A stretch of 64,000 nt of DNA from contig NZ_VCRA01000005.1 in assembly GCF_005938385.1 (NCBI RefSeq), positions 372,001-436,000 of the forward strand, read 5' to 3'. Numbering within the stretch: the stretch's first letter is position 1; every line of letters begins with the position of its first letter. The position numbers and the translations under genes are program-made. This DNA comes from Paenibacillus mesophilus. Lineage in GTDB: Bacteria > Bacillota > Bacilli > Paenibacillales > NBRC-103111. Below are positions 25,824 to 34,566 of this stretch, piece after piece. Below the pieces are notes generated by a model that did not search any database, was not told the DNA's origin, and worked only from the letters and a program-made list of their open reading frames with translations.

Positions 25824-28009
25824 CGAGCAGCTCCCTCCTTCACATCGGCCGCGTGCGGTCCGAACACTGACGCCGCGAGCAGCTCCGCTACGTCTTTGGC
25901 AGATATCCGGTCATCGCTCCCGAGCATCTTCGTCCCGTCCTCCATCATCGTCAGACAATACGGGCAGGCGCTCGCGATTACGGTCGGTGCCGTCGCCATC
26001 GCTTGCTCCACTCGGGCCACGTTGATTCTTTTTCCCGCTGATTCCTCCAGCCACATCAGGCCGCCTCCCGCTCCGCAGCACATCGCATTGGCGCCGGACC
26101 GTTCCATCTCCGCTAGCGCCAGTTCCGGTATCGCTTGGAGAATCGCCCGCGGAGCATCATAGCCTCCGTTGTACCGGCCCAAATAGCATGAATCGTGGTA
26201 CGTGGCCTTCTCCCGGACCGGATAAGCCGGCACGAGCTTCCGCTCCCGCAGCAGCTCCGCCAGCAGCTCGGTATGGTGAACGACTTCCGCTTTCAGTCCG
26301 AATTCGGGATATTCGTTTTTGAGCGTATTGTACGTATGCGGACAAGCGGTTACGATTTTGCGGACATTGTATTTGCGGAACAGCGCTATATTCTCGTCGC
26401 AGCACTCGCGAAACAGCAGCTCATTGCCCATTCGCCGCGGCGTGTCGCCTGAATTTTTCTCCTCCGTGCCGAGAATGGCGAAGCGGACGCCGGCGTGTGC
26501 CATCAGCTTGACGGTCGCGATCGTTACCTTTCGGGTTCTGATATCGTAGGAGCCCATAGACCCAACGAAAAACAAATAGTCAAAATCCGGCTGCTCGCGT
26601 ACGGTCGGCACCCATACCCCCTCAAGATCGTCCAGCCATTTCGCGCGGTCGCTCCGGCTGATCCCCCAAGGATTACCTTGCCGTTCGATGTTCTGCAGCG
26701 CGCGCTGGCCGTCGGCCGGCACATTCCCTTCGGTCAATACCAAATACCGGCGCATGTCGATAATTTTATCAACGTGCTCGTTGCCGACCGGACATTGATC
26801 CTCGCAGTTACGGCAGGTCGTACAAGCCCACAGCTCCTCCGGGGTCATCACATCGCCGATTAGATTCGTTTCCTCCGTAATCCCAGCCTCATCGTTCCCA
26901 TCCGCGCGGACCCAGCTGTCCTTCTGCCGTTTCATCGTAGGACCGATGTCGGTGATGCCCTCCCCTTGCCATGAAGAACGGGAATGCTCGTCATCCGGCC
27001 GGAAAACGGATACCGCCTTTCCAGCTCCTGGGAATGCGAATGCGGGCACCCACGGCGTTTTGGACGTAACGGCCGCACCTTTCTCGGTCAAATGATCGCG
27101 CAGCTTGACGATCAGATGCATCGGCGACAGCAGCTTGCCGGTTCCGGCCGCCGGGCAAACGTTCGTGCACCGTCCACATTCGACGCAGGCGTACAGATCA
27201 AGGAGCTGCTTTCGCGTAAATTGCTCGACCTCGCCCACTCCGAACGATTCCGCGTCCTCATCCTCCAGATCGAGCGTGCGGAGCTTTCCGGGAGGACCGC
27301 TGCGCGCCAGGGCCAAATTAACGGGAGCGGTCAGAAGGTGAAAATGTTTGGATTGCGGCACATATACGAGGAACGCGAGCAATATAAGCAGGTGCGCCCA
27401 CCAAGCGGCATAATATAACGCTTCCCCCGCTGCAATGCCAACAAACCCTTCCATAGCCCGGGCCATCGCCGATCCGATCGGCGACAATGCGGAAAACGGC
27501 TCTTCCTTCCAAATGCGCTCGAATGCGGATACGAACAGCACCGAGATCATTAATCCACCGATAAAAAACAAAACGATGCTTGGCTTCCAATCCCGCTTCA
27601 ATCTACGCAGCTTCTCGACATACCGGCGAAAACCGGCATACAAGACGGCCAGTAATACGACCGTTACGGCGATTTCCTGCGATAAAACGAACCATTCGTA
27701 AGCCGGCACCGGAATCCGGATTCCGAACAACCCTTTCAGCACAATGTCCAGCGCACCCAACTGAAGCACGATGAAGCCGTAGAAAATCGCCAAATGCATA
27801 ATGCCGCTCCTCCGGTCCTTGAGCAGCTTCTTATGCCCGAACAGCTGCCCGGACCATTCGCGCAGACGATGACGGTCGAACCCCGCCGGTCGTTCGCTTT
27901 GTCCGAGCATGACATACGCGGCACGATGGCTGACCGCTTTCCAGAACCAGAACGCGCCGCAGCCAACCGCACATAGAAACAGAACGATATGGACGATTTT
28001 CCAGCTCAA
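25820..28009 (-). CDS. fadF: FadF: EtfB:quinone oxidoreductase (membrane heterodisulfide-reductase-like)
   Basis: 729 residues. Six hydrophobic segments in the first ~230 residues form a NarI-like cytochrome b domain; CVECGRCTNVCP and CTTCRNCEDQCP (about 275 and 400) bind two 4Fe-4S clusters; two CCG-type domains follow (TACPHTYNT, DSCYLGRYN, AMCCGAGGG). Relatives such as B. subtilis YwjF/FadF are proposed to move electrons from reduced EtfAB into menaquinone. TTG start with AAAGGAG 9 nt upstream. First gene of the leftward fad operon and divergent from etfB, its likely partner. Confidence 0.92.
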   Translation of the reverse strand: MSWKIVHIVLFLCAVGCGAFWFWKAVSHRAAYVMLGQSERPAGFDRHRLREWSGQLFGHKKLLKDRRSGIMHLAIFYGFIVLQLGALDIVLKGLFGIRIPVPAYEWFVLSQEIAVTVVLLAVLYAGFRRYVEKLRRLKRDWKPSIVLFFIGGLMISVLFVSAFERIWKEEPFSALSPIGSAMARAMEGFVGIAAGEALYYAAWWAHLLILLAFLVYVPQSKHFHLLTAPVNLALARSGPPGKLRTLDLEDEDAESFGVGEVEQFTRKQLLDLYACVECGRCTNVCPAAGTGKLLSPMHLIVKLRDHLTEKGAAVTSKTPWVPAFAFPGAGKAVSVFRPDDEHSRSSWQGEGITDIGPTMKRQKDSWVRADGNDEAGITEETNLIGDVMTPEELWACTTCRNCEDQCPVGNEHVDKIIDMRRYLVLTEGNVPADGQRALQNIERQGNPWGISRSDRAKWLDDLEGVWVPTVREQPDFDYLFFVGSMGSYDIRTRKVTIATVKLMAHAGVRFAILGTEEKNSGDTPRRMGNELLFRECCDENIALFRKYNVRKIVTACPHTYNTLKNEYPEFGLKAEVVHHTELLAELLRERKLVPAYPVREKATYHDSCYLGRYNGGYDAPRAILQAIPELALAEMERSGANAMCCGAGGGLMWLEESAGKRINVARVEQAMATAPTVIASACPYCLTMMEDGTKMLGSDDRISAKDVAELLAASVFGPHAADVKEGAAR

Positions 28010-28227
28010 AGCCGCCCGCTCCTTTCCGCCTCAAGCTCCGCCCGCCGGATAATCCGGCGAGTCGCGTCATATACATCTATACAGCCGTAACCGCAGCAAG
28101 CTTATTCGTGTTACTTGCATTGTATTAACGATAAGGGTGGTCCCATGACAAAAATGCTCGTCAGGAACATGCCGCAGATATGACTAAGACCATCCAACAC
28201 GCTGATTCTTGAAAGGAGTAAGCGCCT

Positions 28228-28998
28228 ATGAATATGTTCGTATTGATGAAGCAAACGTTCGATACGGAGGAAAAAATAAGAATTCACGACGGGAAAATCG
28301 ACGAGGAAGGCGCGAAGCTGGTTATCAATCCATATGACGAATACGCCGTGGAGGAAGCGCTCAGGCTTCGGGAACGACACGGCGGCCAGGTGACGGCCGT
28401 AACCGTCGGTACGGAGCGGAGCTCGGAGGCACTGCGCACCGCCCTGGCGATGGGGGCGGACGAAGCGGTTTTGATCGAGGAGCCGGCTCAAGCGGACGAA
28501 GGCGTACTCGCCAAATTGTTGGCGGCTTATTTGAAAGGCAAACCGTTCGACGTCTTGCTCGGAGGCCACTTCTCCGTCGACCGCGGCTCCGGTCAAGTCG
28601 CGCTCCGAATCGCCCAGCTGCTCGACATCCCACATGTTGGAGCCGTTACGCGGCTGACGGTCGATCCGGCAGGCGGAACGGCAGTCGCGGTCCGGGATGC
28701 GGAAGGGGACGAGGTGACCGTCGAAGCGTCTCTTCCCGCTTGTTTCACAGCTCAGCAAGGGCTGAACGAACCCCGCTATCCTACGCTGCCGGGTATTATG
28801 AAGGCCAAGAAAAAGCCGTTCTCCCGCATCAGTTCGGCCGGTCTTGGCTTGTCCGACGCACAGCTGGCACCGGATACGGAAGCGATCTCTTTATCTCCCC
28901 CGCCGCCGCGGCAAGCCGGGCGTCTTATCGATGGAGACGCCGCCGCCAAAGCCCGGGAGCTTGTTCGCGCGCTTCGCGAAGAAGCCAAACTTATTTAG
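28228..28998 (+). CDS. etfB: Electron transfer flavoprotein beta subunit
   Basis: 256 residues. MNMFVLMKQTFDTEEK, the NPYDEYAVEEALRLRE loop, TVGTERSSEALRTALAMGADEA and the ETF signature region VEASLPACFTAQQGLNEPRYPTLPGIMKAKKK are diagnostic. With EtfA it carries electrons from FadE to FadF. GAAAGGAG lies 9 nt before ATG. Its TAG stop coincides with the first bases of a repeat element that fills the gap to etfA. Confidence 0.96.
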   Translation: MNMFVLMKQTFDTEEKIRIHDGKIDEEGAKLVINPYDEYAVEEALRLRERHGGQVTAVTVGTERSSEALRTALAMGADEAVLIEEPAQADEGVLAKLLAAYLKGKPFDVLLGGHFSVDRGSGQVALRIAQLLDIPHVGAVTRLTVDPAGGTAVAVRDAEGDEVTVEASLPACFTAQQGLNEPRYPTLPGIMKAKKKPFSRISSAGLGLSDAQLAPDTEAISLSPPPPRQAGRLIDGDAAAKARELVRALREEAKLI

Positions 28999-29096
28999 GA
29001 ACTTTAGCGGGATTACCGCCCTGACTGACGACCGGGCGTTGTGGACCGGCATGTCCCGGCCGTCAAAGCGCAGGTACGTTATTCCGTTAAAGTTAT
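28997..29096. repeat. MITE-like interspersed repeat, complete copy, between etfB and etfA
   Basis: About 100 bp. The left end AACTTTAGCGGGATTAC is an imperfect inverted repeat of the right end GTTATTCCGTTAAAGTT (14 of 17). Inside, GACGACCGGG and CCCGGCCGTC form a second stem. The first 40 bp match the last 40 bases of the window (63961-64000) at 36 positions. No coding capacity. It begins within the etfB stop codon and leaves only the Shine-Dalgarno region before etfA. Confidence 0.7.
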
Positions 29097-29128
29097 TTAA
29101 CCCCATTAATCATTGAAGGAGGCAACCG

Positions 29129-30124
29129 ATGAACCGATACATACTGGTCATAACCGAACAGCGCGATGGAATGTTACGTCAAGTATCGTTGGAAGCGATC
29201 GCGGCGGCAAGATTGCTCGCCGGTGATGCAGGAACCGTCGCCGCTTTCTTATCCGGCACCGACAATGAGCAGCACGCCGCGAGACTTCTTGCTTCGGGAG
29301 CGGACCGTATACTATCCGCCGAATCGGAACAAGCGATCAGGACGGATTCTGAAACCGTATTCCAAACCGTTTCCGCCGTTATTGCGCGGGAGCAGCCTGC
29401 TGCCGTCGTACTGGGCCATACCGCTTTCGGCAAAGATATCGCTCCGAGACTGGCCGTGAAGATGGATACGGGACAAATTTCCGATGTAATCGCCATTGAG
29501 CCTTATGGAGATTCATTCGCGTTCACCCGCCCGATTTACGCCGGCAAAGCGTTCGAGAAACGGCTGTTCCGCCGGGAGACTTGGGTCATTACGATCCGCC
29601 CGAACAATTTCCAGCCGTTTGCCGGCGATGCCGCCGCCATCCGGACGCTCGATTCCTCCGTCATGCAATCCATACCGCATGAACAGCCCGATTTACGCTC
29701 TATCGTGAAAGATGTCGTCAAGAGGGCGGCGGGAAAGACCGACTTGTCCGAAGCTAAGATCATCGTCTCCGGCGGTCGCGGAGTCCGTAGCGCGGACGGC
29801 TTCAAGCCGCTTGCCGAGCTGGCCGAAGCGTTAGGAGGCGCGGTAGGAGCTTCGCGCGGAGCATGCGATGCCGGTTATTGCGATTATTCGATGCAAATCG
29901 GCCAAACAGGCAAAGTCGTGACACCGGAGCTGTATATCGCCTGCGGCATCAGCGGCGCCATTCAGCATTTGGCCGGCATGAGCGGCTCGCGGGTCATCGT
30001 AGCGATCAACAAAGACCCGGAGGCCCCTATTTTCAAAATCGCGGATTACGGATTGGTAGGGGATTTGTTCGAGATCGTGCCGTTATTGACTGAGGAAATC
30101 AAACGTCTGCCGCCGGTTCAATAG
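29129..30124 (+). CDS. etfA: Electron transfer flavoprotein alpha subunit
   Basis: 331 residues. The C-terminal FAD domain is clear: IIVSGGRGVRSADGFKPLAELAEALGGAVGASRGACDAGY, GQTGKVVTPELYIACGISGAIQHLAGM and AINKDPEAPIFKIADYGLVGD. The N-terminal half is the divergent ETF fold. GAAGGAGG lies 6 nt before the ATG. The last 26 nt overlap, tail to tail, the 3' end of the SGNH hydrolase gene on the other strand. Confidence 0.96.
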   Translation: MNRYILVITEQRDGMLRQVSLEAIAAARLLAGDAGTVAAFLSGTDNEQHAARLLASGADRILSAESEQAIRTDSETVFQTVSAVIAREQPAAVVLGHTAFGKDIAPRLAVKMDTGQISDVIAIEPYGDSFAFTRPIYAGKAFEKRLFRRETWVITIRPNNFQPFAGDAAAIRTLDSSVMQSIPHEQPDLRSIVKDVVKRAAGKTDLSEAKIIVSGGRGVRSADGFKPLAELAEALGGAVGASRGACDAGYCDYSMQIGQTGKVVTPELYIACGISGAIQHLAGMSGSRVIVAINKDPEAPIFKIADYGLVGDLFEIVPLLTEEIKRLPPVQ

Positions 30125-30749
30125 GATCGAATCCCGCCGAATGGACGCGCTCCGCGATGACGCGGTACCCTTCGGCGTTCGGGTGGAACCGGTCGTCGGA
30201 TAAATAATCGTCTTCCTTGCCCAGAAAATCGTCGTACACATTGACGATCTGAATGCATCCGGATTGGAACGAACGCAGATGCTCATTGAATTTGTTCACC
30301 CAAAAGACGGCTTCCTCGAACTCGGGGAGCGGATTGTACAGACCGAGCACTCTGACGGCGTACATGCCGCTCCCGGACTTCAGCCGTTGTATCTCATCGA
30401 GAATATGTCCCATATTGCGTTGATATTGCCTCAGTGCGGACATCAGCAGGCGGTGGTCATGGTTGAAATAAAACTTTTTCGCCGCTTGGATCAAATCGTT
30501 GCCGCCCGCTGTAAGCGTTATTACGGCGGACCGTTCGGCAGCCTCCCGCACCTTTCCGTCCTTGCGGATCACTTGCAGGATTTGCTCGGTTGTCGCCCCG
30601 CTCCTCCCAGCATTGCTCACTTTCACGGTCATGCCCAAGCTGGTCTCGGTCAGCCTTATATATTGCTGCACAAAGCTGTTTTCCGGCGGAGCTCCTTTGC
30701 CCGCAGTCAATGAATCGCCAAGCGCCAAATATACGAGTTCCCGCTTCAT
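30099..30749 (-). CDS. SGNH/GDSL-family esterase
   Basis: 216 residues. Block I LALGDSLTAGKG with the nucleophile serine near 13, block II SNAGRSGATT, block III LTAGGNDLI and block V DDRFHPNAEGYRVIAE with the catalytic Asp-His. No signal peptide, so it probably acts in the cytosol on an ester or lipid. B. subtilis YpmR-type proteins look similar. CGGAGG lies 7-8 nt before ATG. Converges on etfA with a 26-nt overlap and no room for a terminator. Confidence 0.9.
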   Translation of the reverse strand: MKRELVYLALGDSLTAGKGAPPENSFVQQYIRLTETSLGMTVKVSNAGRSGATTEQILQVIRKDGKVREAAERSAVITLTAGGNDLIQAAKKFYFNHDHRLLMSALRQYQRNMGHILDEIQRLKSGSGMYAVRVLGLYNPLPEFEEAVFWVNKFNEHLRSFQSGCIQIVNVYDDFLGKEDDYLSDDRFHPNAEGYRVIAERVHSAGFDPIEPAADV

Positions 30750-30901
30750 GAAACCAACCTCCGCTCATCGTTGTTCCTATACCATATTCAACAGGCTTCC
30801 GATTGGGCCCAAATCGATGCAACTATTTCAACGCAAGTTCGCTTTCCTTTCGCTTATCCGCTAAAATGGCCGTATGAGGCTGTTAAGAATGGGGGATAAA
30901 C

Positions 30902-32071
30902 GTGAAAGAACAATTATTTAATGCCATTAATAATCATGCGGATACGCTGAAACGGATCGCCCTCTTTATCGGCGACAATCCGGAGCTCGGGAATGAGGAG
31001 GTACTGGCGTGCGGGAAATTGACGGAGGAGCTCGAGCGGCAAGGATTTCAAGTCGAGACCGGAGTATTGGGTTTGTCCACGGCTTTTATCGCCACCTATA
31101 CGTCGGGCAAACCCGGTCCTACAGTCGCTTTCTTGTGCGAATACGATGCGCTTCCGGGGCTTGGGCATGCATGCGGCCATCATCTGATCTGTACGATGGG
31201 GCTTGGAGCGGCTATCGGCTTGAAATCGGTGCTGGACGACATCGGAGGAGTGATCCGGGTATACGGGACGCCCGCTGAAGAAACGAAAGGCGCCAAAGTG
31301 CCGATGTCGGAAGCCGGACTGTTCGATGATGTGGATGTTGCGCTTATGGCCCATCCGTTTCATAGATACGAGAAGTCGGGATCGTCGCTTGCGATGGATG
31401 CGCTGCAGTTCGAATATTTCGGCAAAGCGGCCCATGCCGCGGCGAATCCGCAGGATGGCGTCAACGCGCTGGATGCGGTACTGCTTCTGTTCCATTCGTT
31501 AAATGCACTACGGCAGCAGCTAGCCAGCCATGCTCGTATGCATGGCGTTATCACGGACGGCGGGGAAGCTCCGAACATCATTCCGGATTATGCTTCGGCC
31601 CGATTTTACATCCGATCGGCCAATCGTCCGTACACGGACGAAACGGTGCAAAAAGTATTGCGCTGTGCGGAAGGAGCGGCTTTGCAAACCGGCTGCACGC
31701 TCAAGACGAGCAATTACGAATACTCTTACGACGAGCTGAGAACGAACGTACCTTTGTCCGAAACGTTTACGGGCAACTTGATCGGGCTCGGCATCCCGGA
31801 GGATCGGATTCACGAAGGCCGGGATCACGGCTCACTCGACCTTGGCAACGTTTCCCGCCGGTGTCCGTCCATTCACCCGTTCGTTCAGGTTATCGATGAA
31901 ACGTATATGCTCCATACAACCGAATTCCGCGACCTTGCCATGACCGACCGCGCCTTGGAGGGTATGCTTCTATCCGCGAAGGCACTTGCCGCCACCGCTT
32001 ATGATGTGATGACGGATTCGGAGCTGCTCGGCAGAATCCGGGCGTCTTTCAAAGAATCTTCCATACTCTAA
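30902..32071 (+). CDS. M20-family amidohydrolase (AbgB/PM20D2-like)
   Basis: 389 residues. CEYDALPGLGHACGHH supplies metal ligands, YGTPAEE the glutamate, MAHPFH and a closing CPSIHPF histidine; the long lid insertion with KAAHAAANPQDGVNALDAV is the dimerisation domain. This subgroup hydrolyses N-acyl or dipeptide amides such as p-aminobenzoyl-glutamate or beta-alanyl dipeptides. It begins with GTG, preceded by GGGGGA. Monocistronic; the palindromic element after it includes a rightward terminator. Confidence 0.9.
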   Translation: MKEQLFNAINNHADTLKRIALFIGDNPELGNEEVLACGKLTEELERQGFQVETGVLGLSTAFIATYTSGKPGPTVAFLCEYDALPGLGHACGHHLICTMGLGAAIGLKSVLDDIGGVIRVYGTPAEETKGAKVPMSEAGLFDDVDVALMAHPFHRYEKSGSSLAMDALQFEYFGKAAHAAANPQDGVNALDAVLLLFHSLNALRQQLASHARMHGVITDGGEAPNIIPDYASARFYIRSANRPYTDETVQKVLRCAEGAALQTGCTLKTSNYEYSYDELRTNVPLSETFTGNLIGLGIPEDRIHEGRDHGSLDLGNVSRRCPSIHPFVQVIDETYMLHTTEFRDLAMTDRALEGMLLSAKALAATAYDVMTDSELLGRIRASFKESSIL

Positions 32072-32072
32072 C

Positions 32073-32337
32073 ATGCAAAAGAAGCCTTCCCGCATTGGGA
32101 AGGCGGAGCTTGTCGAGAAAGTCTAAAGAGAATTGAGATGCAAAAAGGGGACAGGGAGATGTGCGTAAAGCGAAGCGTCTGACTTTAAAATCGAGTTGTA
32201 CCAGCAATAAGTCTAAAAAGACAACTTGATTTTAACGGAAGTGGAGCGCATTCCCTGTCCCCTTGTCCTCTCCGCTCCCTCTCTTTGCAGACTTCCTCAA
32301 TCCCCAGCCTTCCCACAAAGGAAGGCTTCTTTTGCAT
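32073..32337. repeat. 265-bp nested palindrome, non-coding
   Basis: Three nested inverted pairs: an 18-bp outer pair (32073-32090 with 32320-32337, perfect), AAGGGGACAGGGA with TCCCTGTCCCCTT (32145-32157, 32252-32264, perfect) and TTAAAATCGAGTTGT with ACAACTTGATTTTAA (32185-32199, 32221-32235, one mismatch). Each outer end also carries a local GCCTTCC/GGAAGGC hairpin: the right one is followed by T-rich TTCTTTTG and can terminate rightward transcripts, the left one leftward transcripts. The architecture suggests a mobile palindromic (REP/BIME or MITE type) element. Confidence 0.65.
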
Positions 32338-32340
32338 CCA

Positions 32341-33369
32341 TCACTCCATAACATAAGCCCCAAGCAACACCGCCGTATTGGCAACTGCGTCCATGTGCGT
32401 CCGCTCCATTCCATGCGAAGCATGAACGCCGGGACCGATCAACGCGGCACGGATGTTGCTTCCTCCCCGCAGCGCCGCCGAAGCATCCGAGCCGTAATTC
32501 GGGTAGATGTCCACCGCATACGGAATCCGATGCTGCTTGGCAAGCTCGATCAGCTTGGATGTCATTTCGTAATCGTACGGGCCGGAAGAATCTTTGGCGC
32601 ATATCGATACGTCGGTTTCTTTGCAGCTAAGGTCGTCGCCCATCGCCCCCATATCCACGGCGATCAGTTCCCTGACATCCGGCGGCAAATAAGCGGCCCC
32701 ATGTCCTACCTCTTCATACACCGAAATGACGACTTTCAATGTCCGATCGGGTGCGACTCCCGCATCCCGCAACCCACGCAGCAGGGCAAAGACAGCCGCC
32801 ACACCCGCTTTATCGTCCAAATGACGGGATTTGATATAGCCGTTCGGCAGCTGTCTTACGCGCGGTTCCCACGAGATGAAGTCGCCGACCGATATGCCAA
32901 GCGCCAATACGTCGTCTTTGCTCGCCGCATGCTCGTCGATCCGTATCTCCATATTCGCTTCTTCGCGCTTCATCTCGCGCGCATCGCCATATACGTGTAC
33001 CGAAGGCTTGACAGGCAGCACTGTGCCTTCATACTCCCGACCGTCCCGCGTATGAATTCGGCAGTACTCGTTCTCGACGGAGCTCATCATATACCCGCCG
33101 ATTGGCGTGAACCGGATGGTGCCGTTTGATTTGATCGATCGCACCATGGCTCCCAGCGTATCGACGTGAGCGGAGATGCCGAGCGTCTCCTCCCGCTTGC
33201 CGGGGACCGTAATAATAACGCAGCCTTTCGGCGTACGCTCGGAAGCGTAACCCAAAGCCGCGGCTTCCTGCTCGATCATGGACGCTATACGCCCGCAGAA
33301 CCCGGACGGACTCGGCGTATGGAGCAGCCTTAGCAAAATATCCGTCAAGTACTCCCGATTGATGATCAT
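32341..33369 (-). CDS. M42-family aminopeptidase/cellulase-like metallopeptidase
   Basis: 342 residues. SAHVDTLG, SRHLDDKAG (bridging aspartate), YEEVGHG with the catalytic glutamates, AVDMGAMG and GVHASHGMERTH define the M42 dizinc site. Such enzymes form dodecameric tetrahedral aminopeptidases that trim peptides in the cytosol (YsdC-like). The Shine-Dalgarno AAAGGA lies about 12 nt before ATG. The stop lies 4 bp from the palindromic element. Confidence 0.92.
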   Translation of the reverse strand: MIINREYLTDILLRLLHTPSPSGFCGRIASMIEQEAAALGYASERTPKGCVIITVPGKREETLGISAHVDTLGAMVRSIKSNGTIRFTPIGGYMMSSVENEYCRIHTRDGREYEGTVLPVKPSVHVYGDAREMKREEANMEIRIDEHAASKDDVLALGISVGDFISWEPRVRQLPNGYIKSRHLDDKAGVAAVFALLRGLRDAGVAPDRTLKVVISVYEEVGHGAAYLPPDVRELIAVDMGAMGDDLSCKETDVSICAKDSSGPYDYEMTSKLIELAKQHRIPYAVDIYPNYGSDASAALRGGSNIRAALIGPGVHASHGMERTHMDAVANTAVLLGAYVME

Positions 33370-33427
33370 GATCCAAACCGTCCTTTCCTTAAGTGAATGG
33401 GATTCATGCTCCAGTTCCGTATGATAT

Positions 33428-33540
33428 CGGGGACAAATGGCAAACTACTGTAGGATTCCCCGAAAAGGCTCCGGAATATGTTTCACGGGTCGCTATCACG
33501 CTGCGGGAACCTGATCGGGTGCCCGTTTTTTCGGGAATCC
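33428..33540 (+). promoter_or_regulatory. Candidate structured leader with alternative pairings upstream of a 51-residue gene
   Basis: CGGGGA (33428-33433) can pair with TCCCCG (33457-33462); the overlapping GGATTCCC (33453-33460) can instead pair with GGGAATCC (33533-33540). Between them ACGGG (33485-33489) pairs with CCCGT (33522-33526), directly followed by six T, like a weak terminator, 18 nt before the Shine-Dalgarno. This is the layout of an attenuator, but I could not match a known riboswitch. Confidence 0.35.
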
Positions 33541-33558
33541 GGCAGGGAGGTGATCGTA

Positions 33559-33714
33559 ATGGCAGGTCGCAACAATCGTCCGAAAAACAATGGTCCGGCG
33601 GGTCATCCGTCACACATCGAACAATACCGCGAAGAATTCGCGATAGATTTAACCGACAAAGAACAGGACAACGAACAAGCGGGCAAAAAAGATAAAACGC
33701 GATTCACGATGTAG
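33559..33714 (+). CDS. Small hydrophilic protein, 51 residues, unknown
   Basis: MAGRNNRPKNNG..., then HIEQYREEFAIDLTDKEQD and a lysine-rich end KKDKTRFTM. Charged, low in hydrophobic residues, probably disordered, and reminiscent in character of small spore or stress proteins of Bacillales, though I cannot place it in a family. A strong Shine-Dalgarno (GGGAGGTGATC) sits before this ATG, so the longer frame from 33478 is rejected. A strong terminator follows, giving a compact one-gene unit with a structured leader. Confidence 0.65.
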   Translation: MAGRNNRPKNNGPAGHPSHIEQYREEFAIDLTDKEQDNEQAGKKDKTRFTM

Positions 33715-33738
33715 CTCTGCCTCCGTCGCTACAAAAGC

Positions 33739-33780
33739 GGAGAGTGTCCTTACCGCAAGGACACTCTCCCTCCTTCTTTT
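33739..33780 (+). terminator. Strong intrinsic terminator
   Basis: GGAGAGTGTCCTT pairs perfectly with AAGGACACTCTCC around a 5-nt loop, followed by CTCCTTCTTTT. It serves the 51-residue gene and, read leftward, may also end the convergent esterase transcript. Confidence 0.88.
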
Positions 33781-34531
33781 ATGTTGAACGGATCGGAAGC
33801 CATTCCAGAACCCGCCGGATGTATTCATCCCACAAATCCCATGAATGTCCTCCCGGTCCTTCTTCGTACTTCACATCGAGTCCGAGCGAACGGGAATGTT
33901 CCAGAAACTTCAGATTTGCCGGATACAAGAAATCATCCGTCCCGCATGCTTGGTAAAGCTTAGGCTTAGGCCCGTCCGACGCGGCGGTTTTCTCCGCCAG
34001 CTTGAACAGATCGTCGTCCGAAGGGATAGGAGCGCCGTCGCCGAATATGTAGCGGAAATCTCTGGCCCATCGATCTTTGTTCCCGCTAATATCAAGCGCA
34101 CCCGACAAGCTTGCGGCCGCAGCGTACAAGTCGGGACGTCGAAGCGCAAGCTTGAAAGCGCCATAGCCGCCCATCGACAGACCCGCCGCGAAAGTATCCT
34201 CTCTTTTGTCCGATAGCGGGAAATAGGCTCTTGCTTTGGCCGGCAATTCTTGGCTCACGAACGTCCAATACGGAAATCCACCCGCCATATCGGTGTAAAA
34301 GCTGCGGTTAACCGCCGGCATGACGACGGCGATTTGCTTATTGCGGACGTATCTCTCGATCGAAGTATAGCGCATCCACGCCGTATGATCGTCGGATAGC
34401 CCGTGCAGCAAAAAAAGAACCGGATATTTCAAGTCCGCCGGCTGGCCCGGCTTCGGATCGGGCAACAGTACGTTCATCGACGCCCCGATCGCGAGCGTCT
34501 CGGAAATAAAATTACATTGAATGAATGCCAT
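33779..34531 (-). CDS. Alpha/beta-hydrolase esterase (EstA/tributyrin esterase type)
   Basis: 250 residues. The nucleophile elbow GLSMGG (near 118), the HGLSDDHTAW oxyanion region, and the late GGHSWDLWDEY histidine give the catalytic triad; the aspartate is likely in CGTDDFLY. It matches the tributyrin/S-formylglutathione esterase group, cytosolic with no signal peptide. An AAAGGTTGG Shine-Dalgarno precedes the ATG. Upstream are a consensus -10 and a cre-like site. Confidence 0.9.
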   Translation of the reverse strand: MAFIQCNFISETLAIGASMNVLLPDPKPGQPADLKYPVLFLLHGLSDDHTAWMRYTSIERYVRNKQIAVVMPAVNRSFYTDMAGGFPYWTFVSQELPAKARAYFPLSDKREDTFAAGLSMGGYGAFKLALRRPDLYAAAASLSGALDISGNKDRWARDFRYIFGDGAPIPSDDDLFKLAEKTAASDGPKPKLYQACGTDDFLYPANLKFLEHSRSLGLDVKYEEGPGGHSWDLWDEYIRRVLEWLPIRST

Positions 34532-34566
34532 GTTCTACCAACCTTTCTGCGCAACAAATCAATCCT

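Noticed and set aside
24888..26162. Rightward open frame of 424 codons
   Set aside because: Antisense to fadN and fadF, both full-length and conserved.
28010..28227. FadR operator between fadF and etfB
   Set aside because: I found no convincing match to the TGAATGA-type inverted repeat of Bacillus FadR.
33428..33480. Possible c-di-GMP (GEMM-I) riboswitch, because of GGCAAAC and GGCTCCGG
   Set aside because: The essential GEMM core around the GNRA loop and the ACGCAAAGCC segment is missing; only superficial similarity.
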